Source: Alphaproteobacteria bacterium (lineage in GTDB: Bacteria; Pseudomonadota; Alphaproteobacteria; Acetobacterales; Acetobacteraceae). Taken from it: a stretch of 10,561 bases of DNA. Below, piece after piece: positions 1 through 7,175 of the stretch. Numbering within the stretch: position 1 is the stretch's first letter; every line of letters begins with the position of its first letter. The stretch covers positions 1 to 10,561 of the forward strand of contig JAAFHD010000088.1 in assembly GCA_013298245.1 (NCBI GenBank), written 5' to 3'. The position numbers and the translations under genes are program-made. Below the pieces are notes generated by a model. That model had not been told where the DNA came from, did not search any database, and saw only the letters and a program-made list of their open reading frames with translations.

Positions 1-1
1 C

Positions 2-691
2 GGCGCGATCTTCCAGGACCCGCTGACCACGCTGAACCCGCTCTACACCATCGGCCGCCAGCTGGTGGAAACCATCACCACCCACCTCCCGCTCAACCCC
101 GCGCAAGCGCGCGAACGCGCCATCGAATGGCTCGAACTGGTCGGCATCCCCGCCGCGCGTGACCGCATCGACGCTTATCCGCACCAATTCTCCGGCGGCA
201 TGCGCCAGCGCGTCGTGATAGCACTCGCCCTCTGCGCCGAACCCAAGCTGATCGTCGCCGACGAACCCACAACCGCCCTCGACGTTTCCATCCAGGCCCA
301 AGTCATCGCACTGCTGAAGCGCCTGGCGCGCGAGAAGGGCACCGCCATGATGCTCGTCACGCACGACATGGGCGTCATCGCCGAAACCGCTGACCGGGTC
401 GCCGTCATGTATGCCGGCCGCGTCGCCGAAATCGGCCCCGTCCGCCAGGTCGTGAAGCACGCCAAGCACCCCTATTCGGCGGGCCTGATGGCATCCATCC
501 CGCCGCTCGATCGCCGCGTCGAAAAACTCGCTGCCATAGACGGCGCCATGCCGCGCCTCTCCGCCATCCCCCAGGGCTGCGCCTACAACCCGCGCTGCCC
601 GCAGGTGATGGAACGCTGCCGCACCACCCGCCCCGACCTTCTCCCCGCCGGCGAGACCCGCGCCGCCTGCTGGCTCTACGCCCATGACTGA
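2..691 (+). CDS. ABC transporter ATP-binding protein, DppD/OppD type (5' end cut by window)
   Basis: Cytoplasmic ATPase subunit of a peptide/nickel-class ABC importer, which hydrolyses ATP to drive uptake through a permease pair encoded outside the window. The open frame runs from base 2 without a start, so the N-terminus with the Walker A loop is missing. The first visible residues are a Q-loop ([11 protein letters not shown]). They are followed by the signature FSGGMRQR, Walker B with catalytic Glu ([12 protein letters not shown]) and the switch His (LVTHD). The C-terminal tail is the oligopeptide-transporter extension and carries four cysteines spaced C-x5-C-x6-C-x16-C, a pattern linked to a [4Fe-4S] cluster in studied DppD/OppD proteins. 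229 residues are visible; the family usually has about 320-330. The stop overlaps the next start (ATGACTGA), so the two ATPases are probably translationally coupled. Whether the substrate is dipeptide, oligopeptide or another solute cannot be told without the binding protein. Confidence 0.93.
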   Translation, partial: GAIFQDPLTTLNPLYTIGRQLVETITTHLPLNPAQARERAIEWLELVGIPAARDRIDAYPHQFSGGMRQRVVIALALCAEPKLIVADEPTTALDVSIQAQVIALLKRLAREKGTAMMLVTHDMGVIAETADRVAVMYAGRVAEIGPVRQVVKHAKHPYSAGLMASIPPLDRRVEKLAAIDGAMPRLSAIPQGCAYNPRCPQVMERCRTTRPDLLPAGETRAACWLYAHD

Positions 692-1676
692 CGCGCCGCC
701 CATGCTGGAAACGCGCGACCTGGCGCGCTTCTTCGATGTCTCGCGCCCGCCGCTGCAACGGCTCCTCGCACGCGAAGGCAAGCGCACCCTGCGCGCCGTC
801 GATGGCGTGTCCTTCTCCATCCCCAAGGGCACCACACTCTCCCTCGTCGGCGAATCGGGCTGCGGCAAATCCACCGTCGCGCGCCTGGTCGTCGGCCTCT
901 ACGGCGCCTCCCGCGGCGATGTCCGCTTCGATGGCCAGGACCTGCACGCCGCCCGCCGCGACCCCGCGCAGCGCAGCCGCATGCAGATGATCTTCCAGGA
1001 CCCCTACGCGTCCCTGAACCCGCGCTGGCGCGTGCTGGACATCATCGCCGAACCCATCCGCGCCTTCGGCCTGGTGAAGGGTGACGCAGCACAACGCGAG
1101 CGCGTGGCGGAACTCCTCACCCAAGTCGGCCTCTCGCCCCTCGACGGCGTGAAATTCCCGCACGAATTTTCCGGCGGCCAGCGCCAGCGCATTTCCATCG
1201 CCCGCGCGCTCTCCTCCAACCCGGAATTCCTGGTCTGCGACGAACCGACCAGCGCGCTCGATGTCTCCGTCCAGGCGCAGATCCTGAACCTGATGAAGGA
1301 ACTCCAGGCCCGCCTCGGCCTCACCTTCCTCTTCATCAGCCACAACCTCGCCGTGGTGCGCCAGGTCAGTGACCGCGTGGGCGTGATGTATCTCGGCCGC
1401 ATCGTGGAAGAGGCGCCGGCGGAAACCCTCTTCACCAGCCCGCGCCACCCCTACACACGCGCGCTGATGGAAGCGATCCCGGACCTGGATATGTCAGGCC
1501 GCCAGCGCATCCCGGTGGGCGGCGAAGTGCCCTCCCCGATCGACCCGCCCAGCGGCTGCGCCTTCCATCCGCGTTGCCCGTTGGCCAATGATCGCTGCCG
1601 CGCGGAACGGCCGGAACTCAAGCCGCACGGCGCCACCGAAATCGCCTGCCACGCCGTCGAAGAAGGCCGCGGCTGA
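684..1676 (+). CDS. ABC transporter ATP-binding protein, DppF/OppF type
   Basis: Second ATPase of the same peptide-class importer, expected to pair with the upstream DppD-like subunit as a heterodimer. The 330 aa length is normal for the family. Visible motifs are Walker [10 protein letters not shown] (56-64), Q-loop [11 protein letters not shown] (Q105), signature FSGGQRQR (162-169), Walker B FLVCDEP (182-188), D-loop SALD (190-193) and switch His220. The C-terminal extension has the same C-x5-C-x6-C-x16-C cysteine set as its partner (CAFHPRC onward). The ATG at 684 lies inside the last codons of the upstream gene (8-nt overlap) and has no strong Shine-Dalgarno of its own, which supports coupled translation. 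It appears to be the last gene of its operon, because the next gene is convergent. Substrate specificity is unknown. Confidence 0.95.
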   Translation: MTDAPPMLETRDLARFFDVSRPPLQRLLAREGKRTLRAVDGVSFSIPKGTTLSLVGESGCGKSTVARLVVGLYGASRGDVRFDGQDLHAARRDPAQRSRMQMIFQDPYASLNPRWRVLDIIAEPIRAFGLVKGDAAQRERVAELLTQVGLSPLDGVKFPHEFSGGQRQRISIARALSSNPEFLVCDEPTSALDVSVQAQILNLMKELQARLGLTFLFISHNLAVVRQVSDRVGVMYLGRIVEEAPAETLFTSPRHPYTRALMEAIPDLDMSGRQRIPVGGEVPSPIDPPSGCAFHPRCPLANDRCRAERPELKPHGATEIACHAVEEGRG

Positions 1677-1691
1677 GCCCTCAGCCCGGCC
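1665..1691. terminator. Candidate bidirectional terminator hairpin between dppF-like gene and proA
   Basis: An inverted repeat spans both convergent stop codons. Inner arms ggctga (1671-1676) and tcagcc (1681-1686) surround a 4-nt loop. Outer arms ggccg (1665-1669) and cggcc (1687-1691) continue the stem after one bulged C, giving 11 base pairs in all. On the - strand the stem is followed by a short pyrimidine run (cttcttcg); on the + strand there is no T run. It would be a weak or non-classical intrinsic terminator, better placed for the proA-side transcript. Chance is possible at this GC content. Confidence 0.4.
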
Positions 1692-2949
1692 GCGTCTGCC
1701 CCGTACCGACCACCTGGTAGCGATAGGTGCAAAGCTGTTCCAACCCCACCGGTCCGCGCGCATGCATGCGCCCCGTGGCGATGCCAATCTCCGCGCCGAA
1801 GCCGAACTCAAACCCATCGCAGAACTGCGTGGACGCGTTCCACATCGCCACCGCGGACCCGATGCCGGAAAGAAACTGCGCCGCCGCATCCGCGTCCTCG
1901 GTGATGATCGCCTCGGTGTGTTCCGACCCATAGCGGCGGATGTGCTCCAGCGCCGCCACCACATCATCCACCACCGCGATGGACAGCACCGCATCCAGCC
2001 ATTCGGTGCGGAAATCGTCGTCGCTGGCGGCGGGCAGCTCCGGCCGAATCGCCCGCGCCCGAGCATCAGCGCGAAAGCCGCAGCCCAGCGCCGCCAGGTC
2101 ATCCACCAGCGCCGGCAGCAGCGCGGGTGCGATGGCCTCATCAATCAGCAGCGTCTCCGTCGCACCGCACACACCGGTGCGCCGCATCTTCGCATTGGCC
2201 AGCACCGCGCGCGCCATGGCCGGGTCAGCCGCCGCGTGCACATAGGTGTGGCAAAGCCCCTCCGCGTGCGCCAACACCGGTACGCGGCTTTCCCGCTGCA
2301 CGCGTTCCACCAGGGATTTGCCGCCGCGCGGGATGATCAGGTCGATCAGGCCGGCGGCCTGCAACATCGCCCCCACAAATGCCCGGTCGGCATCCGGTGC
2401 CGTCTGGATCGCGGCCTCCGGCAGACCGGCCGCGCGCAACCCATCGGTCATCGCGGCGTGGATGGCGGCCACGCTGCGCACGCTCTCCCGCCCACCGCGC
2501 AGAATGACCGCATTGCCCGATTTCAGGCACAGCGCCCCTGCATCCGCCAGCACATTGGGCCGGCTTTCGAACACCATCCCGATCACGCCCAGCGGCTGCG
2601 CCACGCGGCGGATCACCAGGCCATTCGGGCGCGCCCATTCGGACAGCGTGCGGCCCACGGGGTCGGGCAGGGCGGCCACTTCTTCCAGGCCCTGCGCCAT
2701 CGCCTCGATGCGCGCCGGCGTCAGCGTCAGGCGATCGCGGAATGCCGTGGTCAGCGTATCGGCCGCCAGCAGGTCCTCGGTATTCGCGACCAGGATGGCG
2801 GGCGCGCGGGCGCGGATGGCGGCGGCGGCGGCCAGCAGCGCGGCATCCTTCACCGCACGCGGTGCCGCGGCCAGCAACGGCGATGCATCGCGCGCGGCTT
2901 GGGCGGCGCGGTGCAGGGCGGCGGCGGCGGTATCGGGTGCGGCGTTCAT
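1681..2949 (-). CDS. proA: Glutamate-5-semialdehyde dehydrogenase (gamma-glutamyl phosphate reductase)
   Basis: Second enzyme of proline synthesis: NADPH-dependent reduction of glutamyl-5-phosphate to glutamate-5-semialdehyde in the cytoplasm. The 422 aa product matches the usual length of about 417. Family signatures are [13 protein letters not shown] (121-133), [15 protein letters not shown] (142-156), the active-site Cys261 in [18 protein letters not shown] (371-376) and the C-terminal GAEIGI...HARGPVGLE. The ATG at 2949 is chosen because the protein then begins like other ProA proteins. An upstream in-frame TTG at 2985 would add 12 unconserved residues ([12 protein letters not shown]). 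A small hairpin abuts the ATG. The gene lies 39 nt after the lytic transglycosylase on the same strand and may share its transcript. The usual partner proB is not in the window. The 3' end stops 4 nt from the convergent ABC ATPase gene. Confidence 0.96.
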   Translation of the reverse strand: MNAAPDTAAAALHRAAQAARDASPLLAAAPRAVKDAALLAAAAAIRARAPAILVANTEDLLAADTLTTAFRDRLTLTPARIEAMAQGLEEVAALPDPVGRTLSEWARPNGLVIRRVAQPLGVIGMVFESRPNVLADAGALCLKSGNAVILRGGRESVRSVAAIHAAMTDGLRAAGLPEAAIQTAPDADRAFVGAMLQAAGLIDLIIPRGGKSLVERVQRESRVPVLAHAEGLCHTYVHAAADPAMARAVLANAKMRRTGVCGATETLLIDEAIAPALLPALVDDLAALGCGFRADARARAIRPELPAASDDDFRTEWLDAVLSIAVVDDVVAALEHIRRYGSEHTEAIITEDADAAAQFLSGIGSAVAMWNASTQFCDGFEFGFGAEIGIATGRMHARGPVGLEQLCTYRYQVVGTGQTRPG

Positions 2950-2950
2950 C

Positions 2951-2968
2951 CCCGCGTTATGGCGCGGG
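2951..2968 (-). promoter_or_regulatory. Hairpin immediately upstream of the proA start codon
   Basis: The arms cccgcg (2951-2956) and cgcggg (2963-2968) are perfect reverse complements with a 6-nt loop, and the stem ends one base before the proA ATG (2947-2949). In the transcript it would occupy the Shine-Dalgarno position, and the only purine-rich stretch there (gcgggg) is inside the stem. It could lower translation or couple it to ribosomes leaving the upstream gene. A 6-bp GC stem can arise by chance in this composition. Confidence 0.3.
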
Positions 2969-2988
2969 CAGGGGTGGCGGGGCAATCG

Positions 2989-3801
2989 CTACCCGCGGCC
3001 CGGCAAGCCGCCCAGCAAGGGCCGCGGCCCCCCGCCGTTGGTGAACAGCGGCATCCCGCGTGAGGGCACCAGCGGGCCGACTGGCGCCGTCTGTGCCGGC
3101 ACGGGTGCCACCACCGCCACCACACGCCCCGTGACCGGCACCGGCATGGCCCGATACGCATCCAACCCGCGCCCGCGCGCGCCATCCAGCGGGATGATGC
3201 GCGGCTCGTTCGCCAGCACCGGCCCGGGCGTCGGCGCCGGCGCGGCAGGGGGAGCCACCGGCGCGCGCGCCAGGCGCTGCTGTTCCTGCGGCCAGGCTGC
3301 CATTACCCGCGCCCGATAGGCTTCGGCCAAATGCGGCGTCTGGCTGTGGTAATGCGCCGCCGACAGTGCCCAGTCGTTCCGGCTTTCCTGCAATTGCGTC
3401 AGGAAGCGCGCGGCGTAGCGCGTGTTCGCCACCGGGTCGAAGGCTTCTTCCAGGTTGGCGAAGGCGCGCGGGTGGTGGTGCAGGTTGATCTGCATGCAGC
3501 CCACATCGATCACGCGCACGCCGCGCGCCTGCAATTCCTGCACGGCGGCAATCGCTGCCGCGCGGTCGGGGAAGAACCTGCCGCGGCCTTCGGCGTTCAG
3601 CACCCAGGGCCAGGGGGCGAATTCGCCGGTTTCGGGGTCGCGGCGGCCGGATTCCACGCGGCCGATGGCGTGCAGAAGGCCCGCGGGGATGCGGGCTTCC
3701 GTCTCGGCCTGGGTGATGGCGGCGCGGCATAGGCGGCCGGGGTTTTCGGCCCGCGCCGCCATGGGCAGCAGAAGGATCAACAGGAGGGTCAGCCGGCGCA
3801 T
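2989..3801 (-). CDS. Secreted lytic transglycosylase (SLT domain), proline-rich C-terminus
   Basis: Predicted periplasmic enzyme cleaving peptidoglycan between MurNAc and GlcNAc with formation of 1,6-anhydroMurNAc. 270 aa. Residues 1-18 form a signal peptide (MRR, a leucine-rich core, then AARA before ENPG). The SLT fold follows: catalytic Glu50 in AIGRVESG, the core motif GCMQIN (101-106), FDPVANTRYAARFL (121-134) and AHYHSQTP (149-156). From about residue 178 the chain becomes a low-complexity Ala/Pro/Val-rich tail with no recognised domain and ends in a Gly/Pro-rich segment, possibly a periplasmic spacer or wall-contacting region. The gene sits 28 nt after the tctC-like gene and 39 nt before proA on the same strand. 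Its start has no strong Shine-Dalgarno. There are no type IV secretion or flagellar genes nearby to suggest a specialised role. Confidence 0.88.
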   Translation of the reverse strand: MRRLTLLLILLLPMAARAENPGRLCRAAITQAETEARIPAGLLHAIGRVESGRRDPETGEFAPWPWVLNAEGRGRFFPDRAAAIAAVQELQARGVRVIDVGCMQINLHHHPRAFANLEEAFDPVANTRYAARFLTQLQESRNDWALSAAHYHSQTPHLAEAYRARVMAAWPQEQQRLARAPVAPPAAPAPTPGPVLANEPRIIPLDGARGRGLDAYRAMPVPVTGRVVAVVAPVPAQTAPVGPLVPSRGMPLFTNGGGPRPLLGGLPGRG

Positions 3802-3829
3802 GCGATGGGCATCGCAAGCGCCGTGCCAA

Positions 3830-4798
3830 CTACTCCATGCGCGCGCCGGAAATCCGCACCATTTCCTGCCAGCGCGGGCGTTCGGCGCGCACGCGTTCCC
3901 ACACCTGTTCGGGGGTGGAGGTCACGGCCCGGGCGCCGGCGCGCAGGAAGCGGTCCTGCATGGCGGGTTCTTCCTGGATGGCGCGCATCACGGCATTGGC
4001 GCGCGCCAGGATGGGTGCGGGCACACCGGCCGGGAAGGCCATGGCGCACCAGCTTTCCACCACGAAATCGGGCACGCCGGCTTCGGCCATGGTGGGGATG
4101 TTGGGCAGGGTCGGCCAGCGTTCGGCGCCGGTCACGGCCAGCGCGCGCACGCGCCCTTCCTGGATGACGGGCACGTAGCTGGCCAGGTTGCCGATCTCGA
4201 AATTCAGGTCGCCGGAGAACAGCGCCGGCAGGATTTGCGCGGCACCCCGGAAGGGGACGTGCTGCCCATCAATGTTCAGGCGCTGGCTGAACCAGGAGCC
4301 GCCCAGATGTGCGGTGGTGCCCACACCCGGGCTGCCGAAGGACACGCCGCGGCGTTGCGCGCGCGCCCAGGTGATGAATTCCTGCAAGGTCTGCGCCGGG
4401 TTGTGCTGCGCGGAGACCGCGAAAACGTTGGGCAGCGTCCAGTGCATCATGATCGGCTGCAATTCGCGGTCCGCGTTGAACGGCATGCGCTCGAACAGGA
4501 ATTGGTTGATGGTCCAGGCACCCAGCGTCAGCGGGCCCATGGTGTAGCCATCGGGCGTGGCCTTCGCGACGGCATCCGCACCGATATTGCCGCCCGCACC
4601 GGGGCGGTTTTCGATCAGGAAGGGCTGGCCCAGGCGGCGGGACATTTCGTCCGCCAGGATGCGCGCCAGCACATCGGTGGAACCACCTGGCGGCCAGGGC
4701 ACGATGACGCGCACCGGGCGGTCAGGCCATTGGGATTGGGCCAGTGCCAGGCCTGGTGCGGCGAGGGTTGCGGCGAGTGCCGTGCGGCGTGTGATCAT
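3830..4798 (-). CDS. Tripartite tricarboxylate transporter (TctC/Bug family) substrate-binding protein, orphan
   Basis: Periplasmic solute receptor of the Bug family, whose studied members bind carboxylates and related small molecules. 322 aa, normal for the family. A signal peptide with an RR pair covers residues 1-20 (MITRRTALAATLAAPGLALA), with cleavage expected before QSQWPD. Family motifs are RVIVPWPPGGSTDVLAR (30-46), IENRPGAGGNIGADAVAKA (62-80) and PDGYT (82-86), with later GSPGVGTTAHLGG and VPFRGAAQ segments. The start is supported by an AGGGGA Shine-Dalgarno at 4805-4810, 6 nt upstream. No TctA or TctB membrane subunit is in the window, so this is an orphan receptor, which is common in Bug-rich genomes. 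It lies 25 nt after aapM, where the aap ATPase gene would be expected. The ligand cannot be told from sequence. Confidence 0.93.
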   Translation of the reverse strand: MITRRTALAATLAAPGLALAQSQWPDRPVRVIVPWPPGGSTDVLARILADEMSRRLGQPFLIENRPGAGGNIGADAVAKATPDGYTMGPLTLGAWTINQFLFERMPFNADRELQPIMMHWTLPNVFAVSAQHNPAQTLQEFITWARAQRRGVSFGSPGVGTTAHLGGSWFSQRLNIDGQHVPFRGAAQILPALFSGDLNFEIGNLASYVPVIQEGRVRALAVTGAERWPTLPNIPTMAEAGVPDFVVESWCAMAFPAGVPAPILARANAVMRAIQEEPAMQDRFLRAGARAVTSTPEQVWERVRAERPRWQEMVRISGARME

Positions 4799-4823
4799 GG
4801 TGTTTCCCCTGTTTTATCCGGGG

Positions 4824-5900
4824 CTATCTCTGCCCCGGTGTGAAGTCGCGCTCAAGCCGCTGCGAGTATTTGCTCATCGCAAAACACAGCACGAAATACG
4901 TCACGGCCGCGTAGACATACGCCTCCGTCGCGAAGCCCAACCACGCCGAATCCCCCAGCGCCGAGCGCAGCGTCGTGAAGAAGTCGAACACGCCGATCAC
5001 CACCACCAGCGTCGTGTCCTTGAACAGCCCGATGAAGGTGTTGACCTGCGCCGGGATGGTGATGGTCAGCGCCTGCGGCAGGATCACCAGCCGCATCTTT
5101 TTCCAATAGGACAGGCCCAGCGCCTCGGCCGCTTCGTACTGGCCGCGCGGCATGGCTTGCAGGCCGCCGCGCACCACTTCAGCCATATAGGCCGCGGTGA
5201 ACAGCGTATAGGCGAACAACACGCGCAGCAGCCGGTCCAGCGTCACACCTTCCGGCATGAACAGCGGCAGCATGATCGCCGCCATGAACAGCAGCGAAAT
5301 CAGCGGCACGCCGCGCACGCATTCGATGATGCCGGTGCAGAACCAGCGGATGATCGGCAGCTTGGACCGCCGCCCCAACGCCAGCACCACCGCCAGCGGA
5401 TAACCCAGCGCCACGCCATAGACCGCGATGATGCCGGTGATGGTCAAGCCACCCCAAAGCCGCGTCTGTACGGATGACAGGCCCAGCACGCCGCCCGCCA
5501 TCAGCACCCACATGCCGATCGCCGCCACCACCCAGGCCACCAGCAGCCACTGGTTCCAGAAGCGCCGCTGCGTGCTGGCCAGCACCATGGCCACCAGCAC
5601 CGCGATCATCGTCGCCGGCCGCCAGCGTTCTTCGTAGGGGTACAGGCCGAAGATGGAGAACCAGAATTTCTCGCGAATGAAGGCCCAGCAGGCGCCACCG
5701 GCGGCGCGGCAATCCTGCGCCGTGCCGTTCCAGGTGGCGTTGATGAAGGCCCAGTTCACCACCGGCGGCACCAGCCACACCAGAAGTGCGATGCAGCTCA
5801 GTGTGATGATGATGTTGAACCAGCCGGTGAAGCAGGCGCGCACGAAGGTGGCGGCGCGTTCCAGGAAGGCGGGGCCGATGGGGGCGGTGGAAGCGCTCAT
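4824..5900 (-). CDS. aapM: General L-amino acid ABC transporter permease AapM
   Basis: Inner-membrane permease of a polar amino-acid (PAAT/HAAT-class) importer, paired with AapQ. 358 aa with about eight hydrophobic segments (roughly 28-50, 96-110, 117-139, 149-177, 190-213, 224-245, 282-305, 325-343). The cytoplasmic EAA loop that contacts the ATPase is clear (EAAEALGLS at 256-264, then RLVILPQAL at 270-278). A Cys-containing segment after the first helix (DCRAAGGACWAF, 63-74, followed by YPYEERWRP) is characteristic of AapM/BztC-type permeases. The start is well supported: AAGGAG at 5911-5916, 10 nt upstream, lies within the last codons of aapQ, and the gap to aapQ is 4 nt. No aapP follows; the next gene encodes a TctC-like protein. 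BztC (glutamate/glutamine/aspartate/asparagine) is the alternative name for the same subfamily. Confidence 0.93.
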   Translation of the reverse strand: MSASTAPIGPAFLERAATFVRACFTGWFNIIITLSCIALLVWLVPPVVNWAFINATWNGTAQDCRAAGGACWAFIREKFWFSIFGLYPYEERWRPATMIAVLVAMVLASTQRRFWNQWLLVAWVVAAIGMWVLMAGGVLGLSSVQTRLWGGLTITGIIAVYGVALGYPLAVVLALGRRSKLPIIRWFCTGIIECVRGVPLISLLFMAAIMLPLFMPEGVTLDRLLRVLFAYTLFTAAYMAEVVRGGLQAMPRGQYEAAEALGLSYWKKMRLVILPQALTITIPAQVNTFIGLFKDTTLVVVIGVFDFFTTLRSALGDSAWLGFATEAYVYAAVTYFVLCFAMSKYSQRLERDFTPGQR

Positions 5901-5904
5901 GGGA

Positions 5905-7089
5905 TCAACGCTCCTTCAGCGCGACGGCACGGTTGTAGAGGTTCATCACCAGCGATGTCGCCAGGCTGATCAACAGATACACGGCCATGAAGATGGTGAT
6001 GACCTCCACCGCCTGGCCGGTCTGGTTGATCGAGGTGTTGGCCACGCTCACCAGGTCCGGATAGCCGATGACGACGGCCAGCGAGGAGTTCTTCGTCAGG
6101 TTCAGATACTGGCTGGTCAGCGGCGGGATGATCACGCGCAGCGCCTGCGGCAGGATCACCAGGCGCATGATGCGCCCGCCCGGCAGGCCGAGTGCGCGCG
6201 CTGCTTCCCACTGGCCTTTGTGCACGGACTGGATGCCCGCGCGCACGATCTCGGCGATGAACGCCGAGGTGTAGATCACCAGGCCAATCAGCAGCGCGAA
6301 GAATTCCGGCGAGAGCGTCAGCCCGCCCTGGAAATTGAAGCCCGCCAGTTCCGGCCAGCTGACCGTCGGCGCGCCCACCGCCAGGCCCGCCAGCAGCGGC
6401 AGGCCGAACAGCATGGCGAAGCCGGGCGCCAGGGTGGAGCGCCGGTCACCGGTGGCGAATTGCCGCGCGCGCTCGCGGCGCAGCAGCAGCATCCAGCCGA
6501 TGATGGCGGCGGCCAGCGCGACCAGGAAAGCGGTCAGCGCCTGGTTCGGCTCCAGCATGGGAATCTTCAGCCCGCGCTGCGACAGGAACAGGCCCGGCAG
6601 CGGGTTGATCGCCTGCCGAACGCTGGGCAATTGCAGGATGATCGCGTGCCAGAACACCAGCTGCAGAACCAGCGGCGTGTTGCGGATCACCTCGATATAC
6701 CCGCCCACCAGGCTGCGCAGCAGCGGGTTGTTGGACAGCCGCGCCACACCGAGCGTCACACCCAGCACCGTCGCCACCGCGATGCCCACCACCGCCACGC
6801 GCAAGGTGTTCAAAATGCCCACGATCAACGCGCGCTGGTAGGTGTCAGACGGCGTGTAGGGGATCATCGACTCGCCGATCGGGATGCCGGCGCTACGGTC
6901 CAGGAAGCCAAAGCCAAATTGCAGCCCGCGGGCCGCCATATTGGCCAGCATGTTGTTGTAGAGCGTCCAGCCCAGCGCGATCACCGCGATGACCAGCAGC
7001 GCCTGCCAGATGATGCCCTTCAGGTCATGGCCTGACGGCAGCGGGATCAGTGGCTTGGCGCGCGGCATGGGGATGCTGGTGGTGCTCAT
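5905..7089 (-). CDS. aapQ: General L-amino acid ABC transporter permease AapQ
   Basis: First of the two permease subunits forming the channel for AapJ-delivered amino acids. 394 aa, in the expected range. Hydrophobic segments lie at about 26-43, 87-115, 138-155, 185-203, 222-240, 262-285, 335-350 and 362-384. The EAA loop reads EAARALGLPGGRIMRLVILP (295-314). The motif VIRNTPLVLQL (134-144), shared by PAAT permeases, and the insert between the early and late helices, typical of AapQ/BztB, are also present. The gene follows aapJ after an 86-nt spacer containing two hairpins and runs into aapM 4 nt later. The ATG at 7089 has only a weak purine stretch upstream, in contrast to the strong site before aapM, so AapQ may be translated less than AapJ. 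Confidence 0.94.
   Translation of the reverse strand: MSTTSIPMPRAKPLIPLPSGHDLKGIIWQALLVIAVIALGWTLYNNMLANMAARGLQFGFGFLDRSAGIPIGESMIPYTPSDTYQRALIVGILNTLRVAVVGIAVATVLGVTLGVARLSNNPLLRSLVGGYIEVIRNTPLVLQLVFWHAIILQLPSVRQAINPLPGLFLSQRGLKIPMLEPNQALTAFLVALAAAIIGWMLLLRRERARQFATGDRRSTLAPGFAMLFGLPLLAGLAVGAPTVSWPELAGFNFQGGLTLSPEFFALLIGLVIYTSAFIAEIVRAGIQSVHKGQWEAARALGLPGGRIMRLVILPQALRVIIPPLTSQYLNLTKNSSLAVVIGYPDLVSVANTSINQTGQAVEVITIFMAVYLLISLATSLVMNLYNRAVALKER
5911..5916 (-). promoter_or_regulatory. Ribosome binding site of aapM inside the end of aapQ
   Basis: AAGGAG on the - strand lies 10 nt before the aapM ATG and forms the Lys-Glu codons just before the aapQ stop. Ribosomes ending aapQ would be close to this site, consistent with coupled synthesis of the two permeases. 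Confidence 0.6.
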
Positions 7090-7113
7090 GCGGTCTCGCT
7101 CGGGGAAAGGGGT

Positions 7114-7137
7114 GGGGGGCGGCTCGCACCGCCCCCC
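7114..7137 (-). promoter_or_regulatory. Strong intercistronic stem-loop between aapJ and aapQ
   Basis: Perfect 9-bp inverted repeat: ggggggcgg (7114-7122) and ccgcccccc (7129-7137) with a 6-nt loop. In the - strand transcript it follows the aapJ stop by about 38 nt and precedes the aapQ start by about 24 nt. It is not followed by a clear U run (cccctttcccc), so it is more likely an RNA-stabilising or partially attenuating element than a full terminator. Hairpins in this position commonly keep binding-protein mRNA abundant relative to permease mRNA. Confidence 0.6.
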
Positions 7138-7153
7138 TGGTTACTCAGTTCAG

Positions 7154-7168
7154 CGCGCCGGCGGCGCG
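7154..7168 (-). promoter_or_regulatory. Second smaller hairpin after aapJ
   Basis: Arms cgcgcc (7154-7159) and ggcgcg (7163-7168) with a 3-nt loop, placed 7 nt past the aapJ stop codon and upstream (in transcript order) of the larger stem-loop at 7114-7137. The tandem arrangement strengthens the case for a processed or attenuated aapJ/aapQ junction. The short GC stem alone could be coincidental. Confidence 0.35.
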
Positions 7169-7175
7169 TCACGCG

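Noticed and set aside
405..1448. Long open frame on the - strand opposite the DppF/OppF-like gene
   Set aside because: Antisense shadow of a well-supported ATPase with all its motifs. The translation is rich in Arg, Gly, Ala and His without family motifs, typical of GC-rich coding DNA read backwards.
1588..3063. Long (about 490-codon) open frame on the + strand opposite proA
   Set aside because: Low-complexity Arg/His/Gln/Gly translation with no motifs, mirroring proA codon structure. proA on the other strand is unmistakable.
4799..4823. Possible terminator (cccc...gggg on the - strand) between aapM and the tctC-like gene
   Set aside because: Only a 4-bp stem with a long loop, and the gggg arm is the Shine-Dalgarno of the next gene.
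3422..4843. Long + strand open frame opposite the lytic transglycosylase and tctC-like genes
   Set aside because: It spans two unrelated real genes and their spacer on the other strand, and the Gly/His/Arg-rich translation shows no recognisable domain.
5653..7035. Long open frame (460 codons) on the + strand opposite aapQ
   Set aside because: Gln/Arg/His-rich composition and exact antisense placement over a permease gene mark it as a shadow, not a gene.
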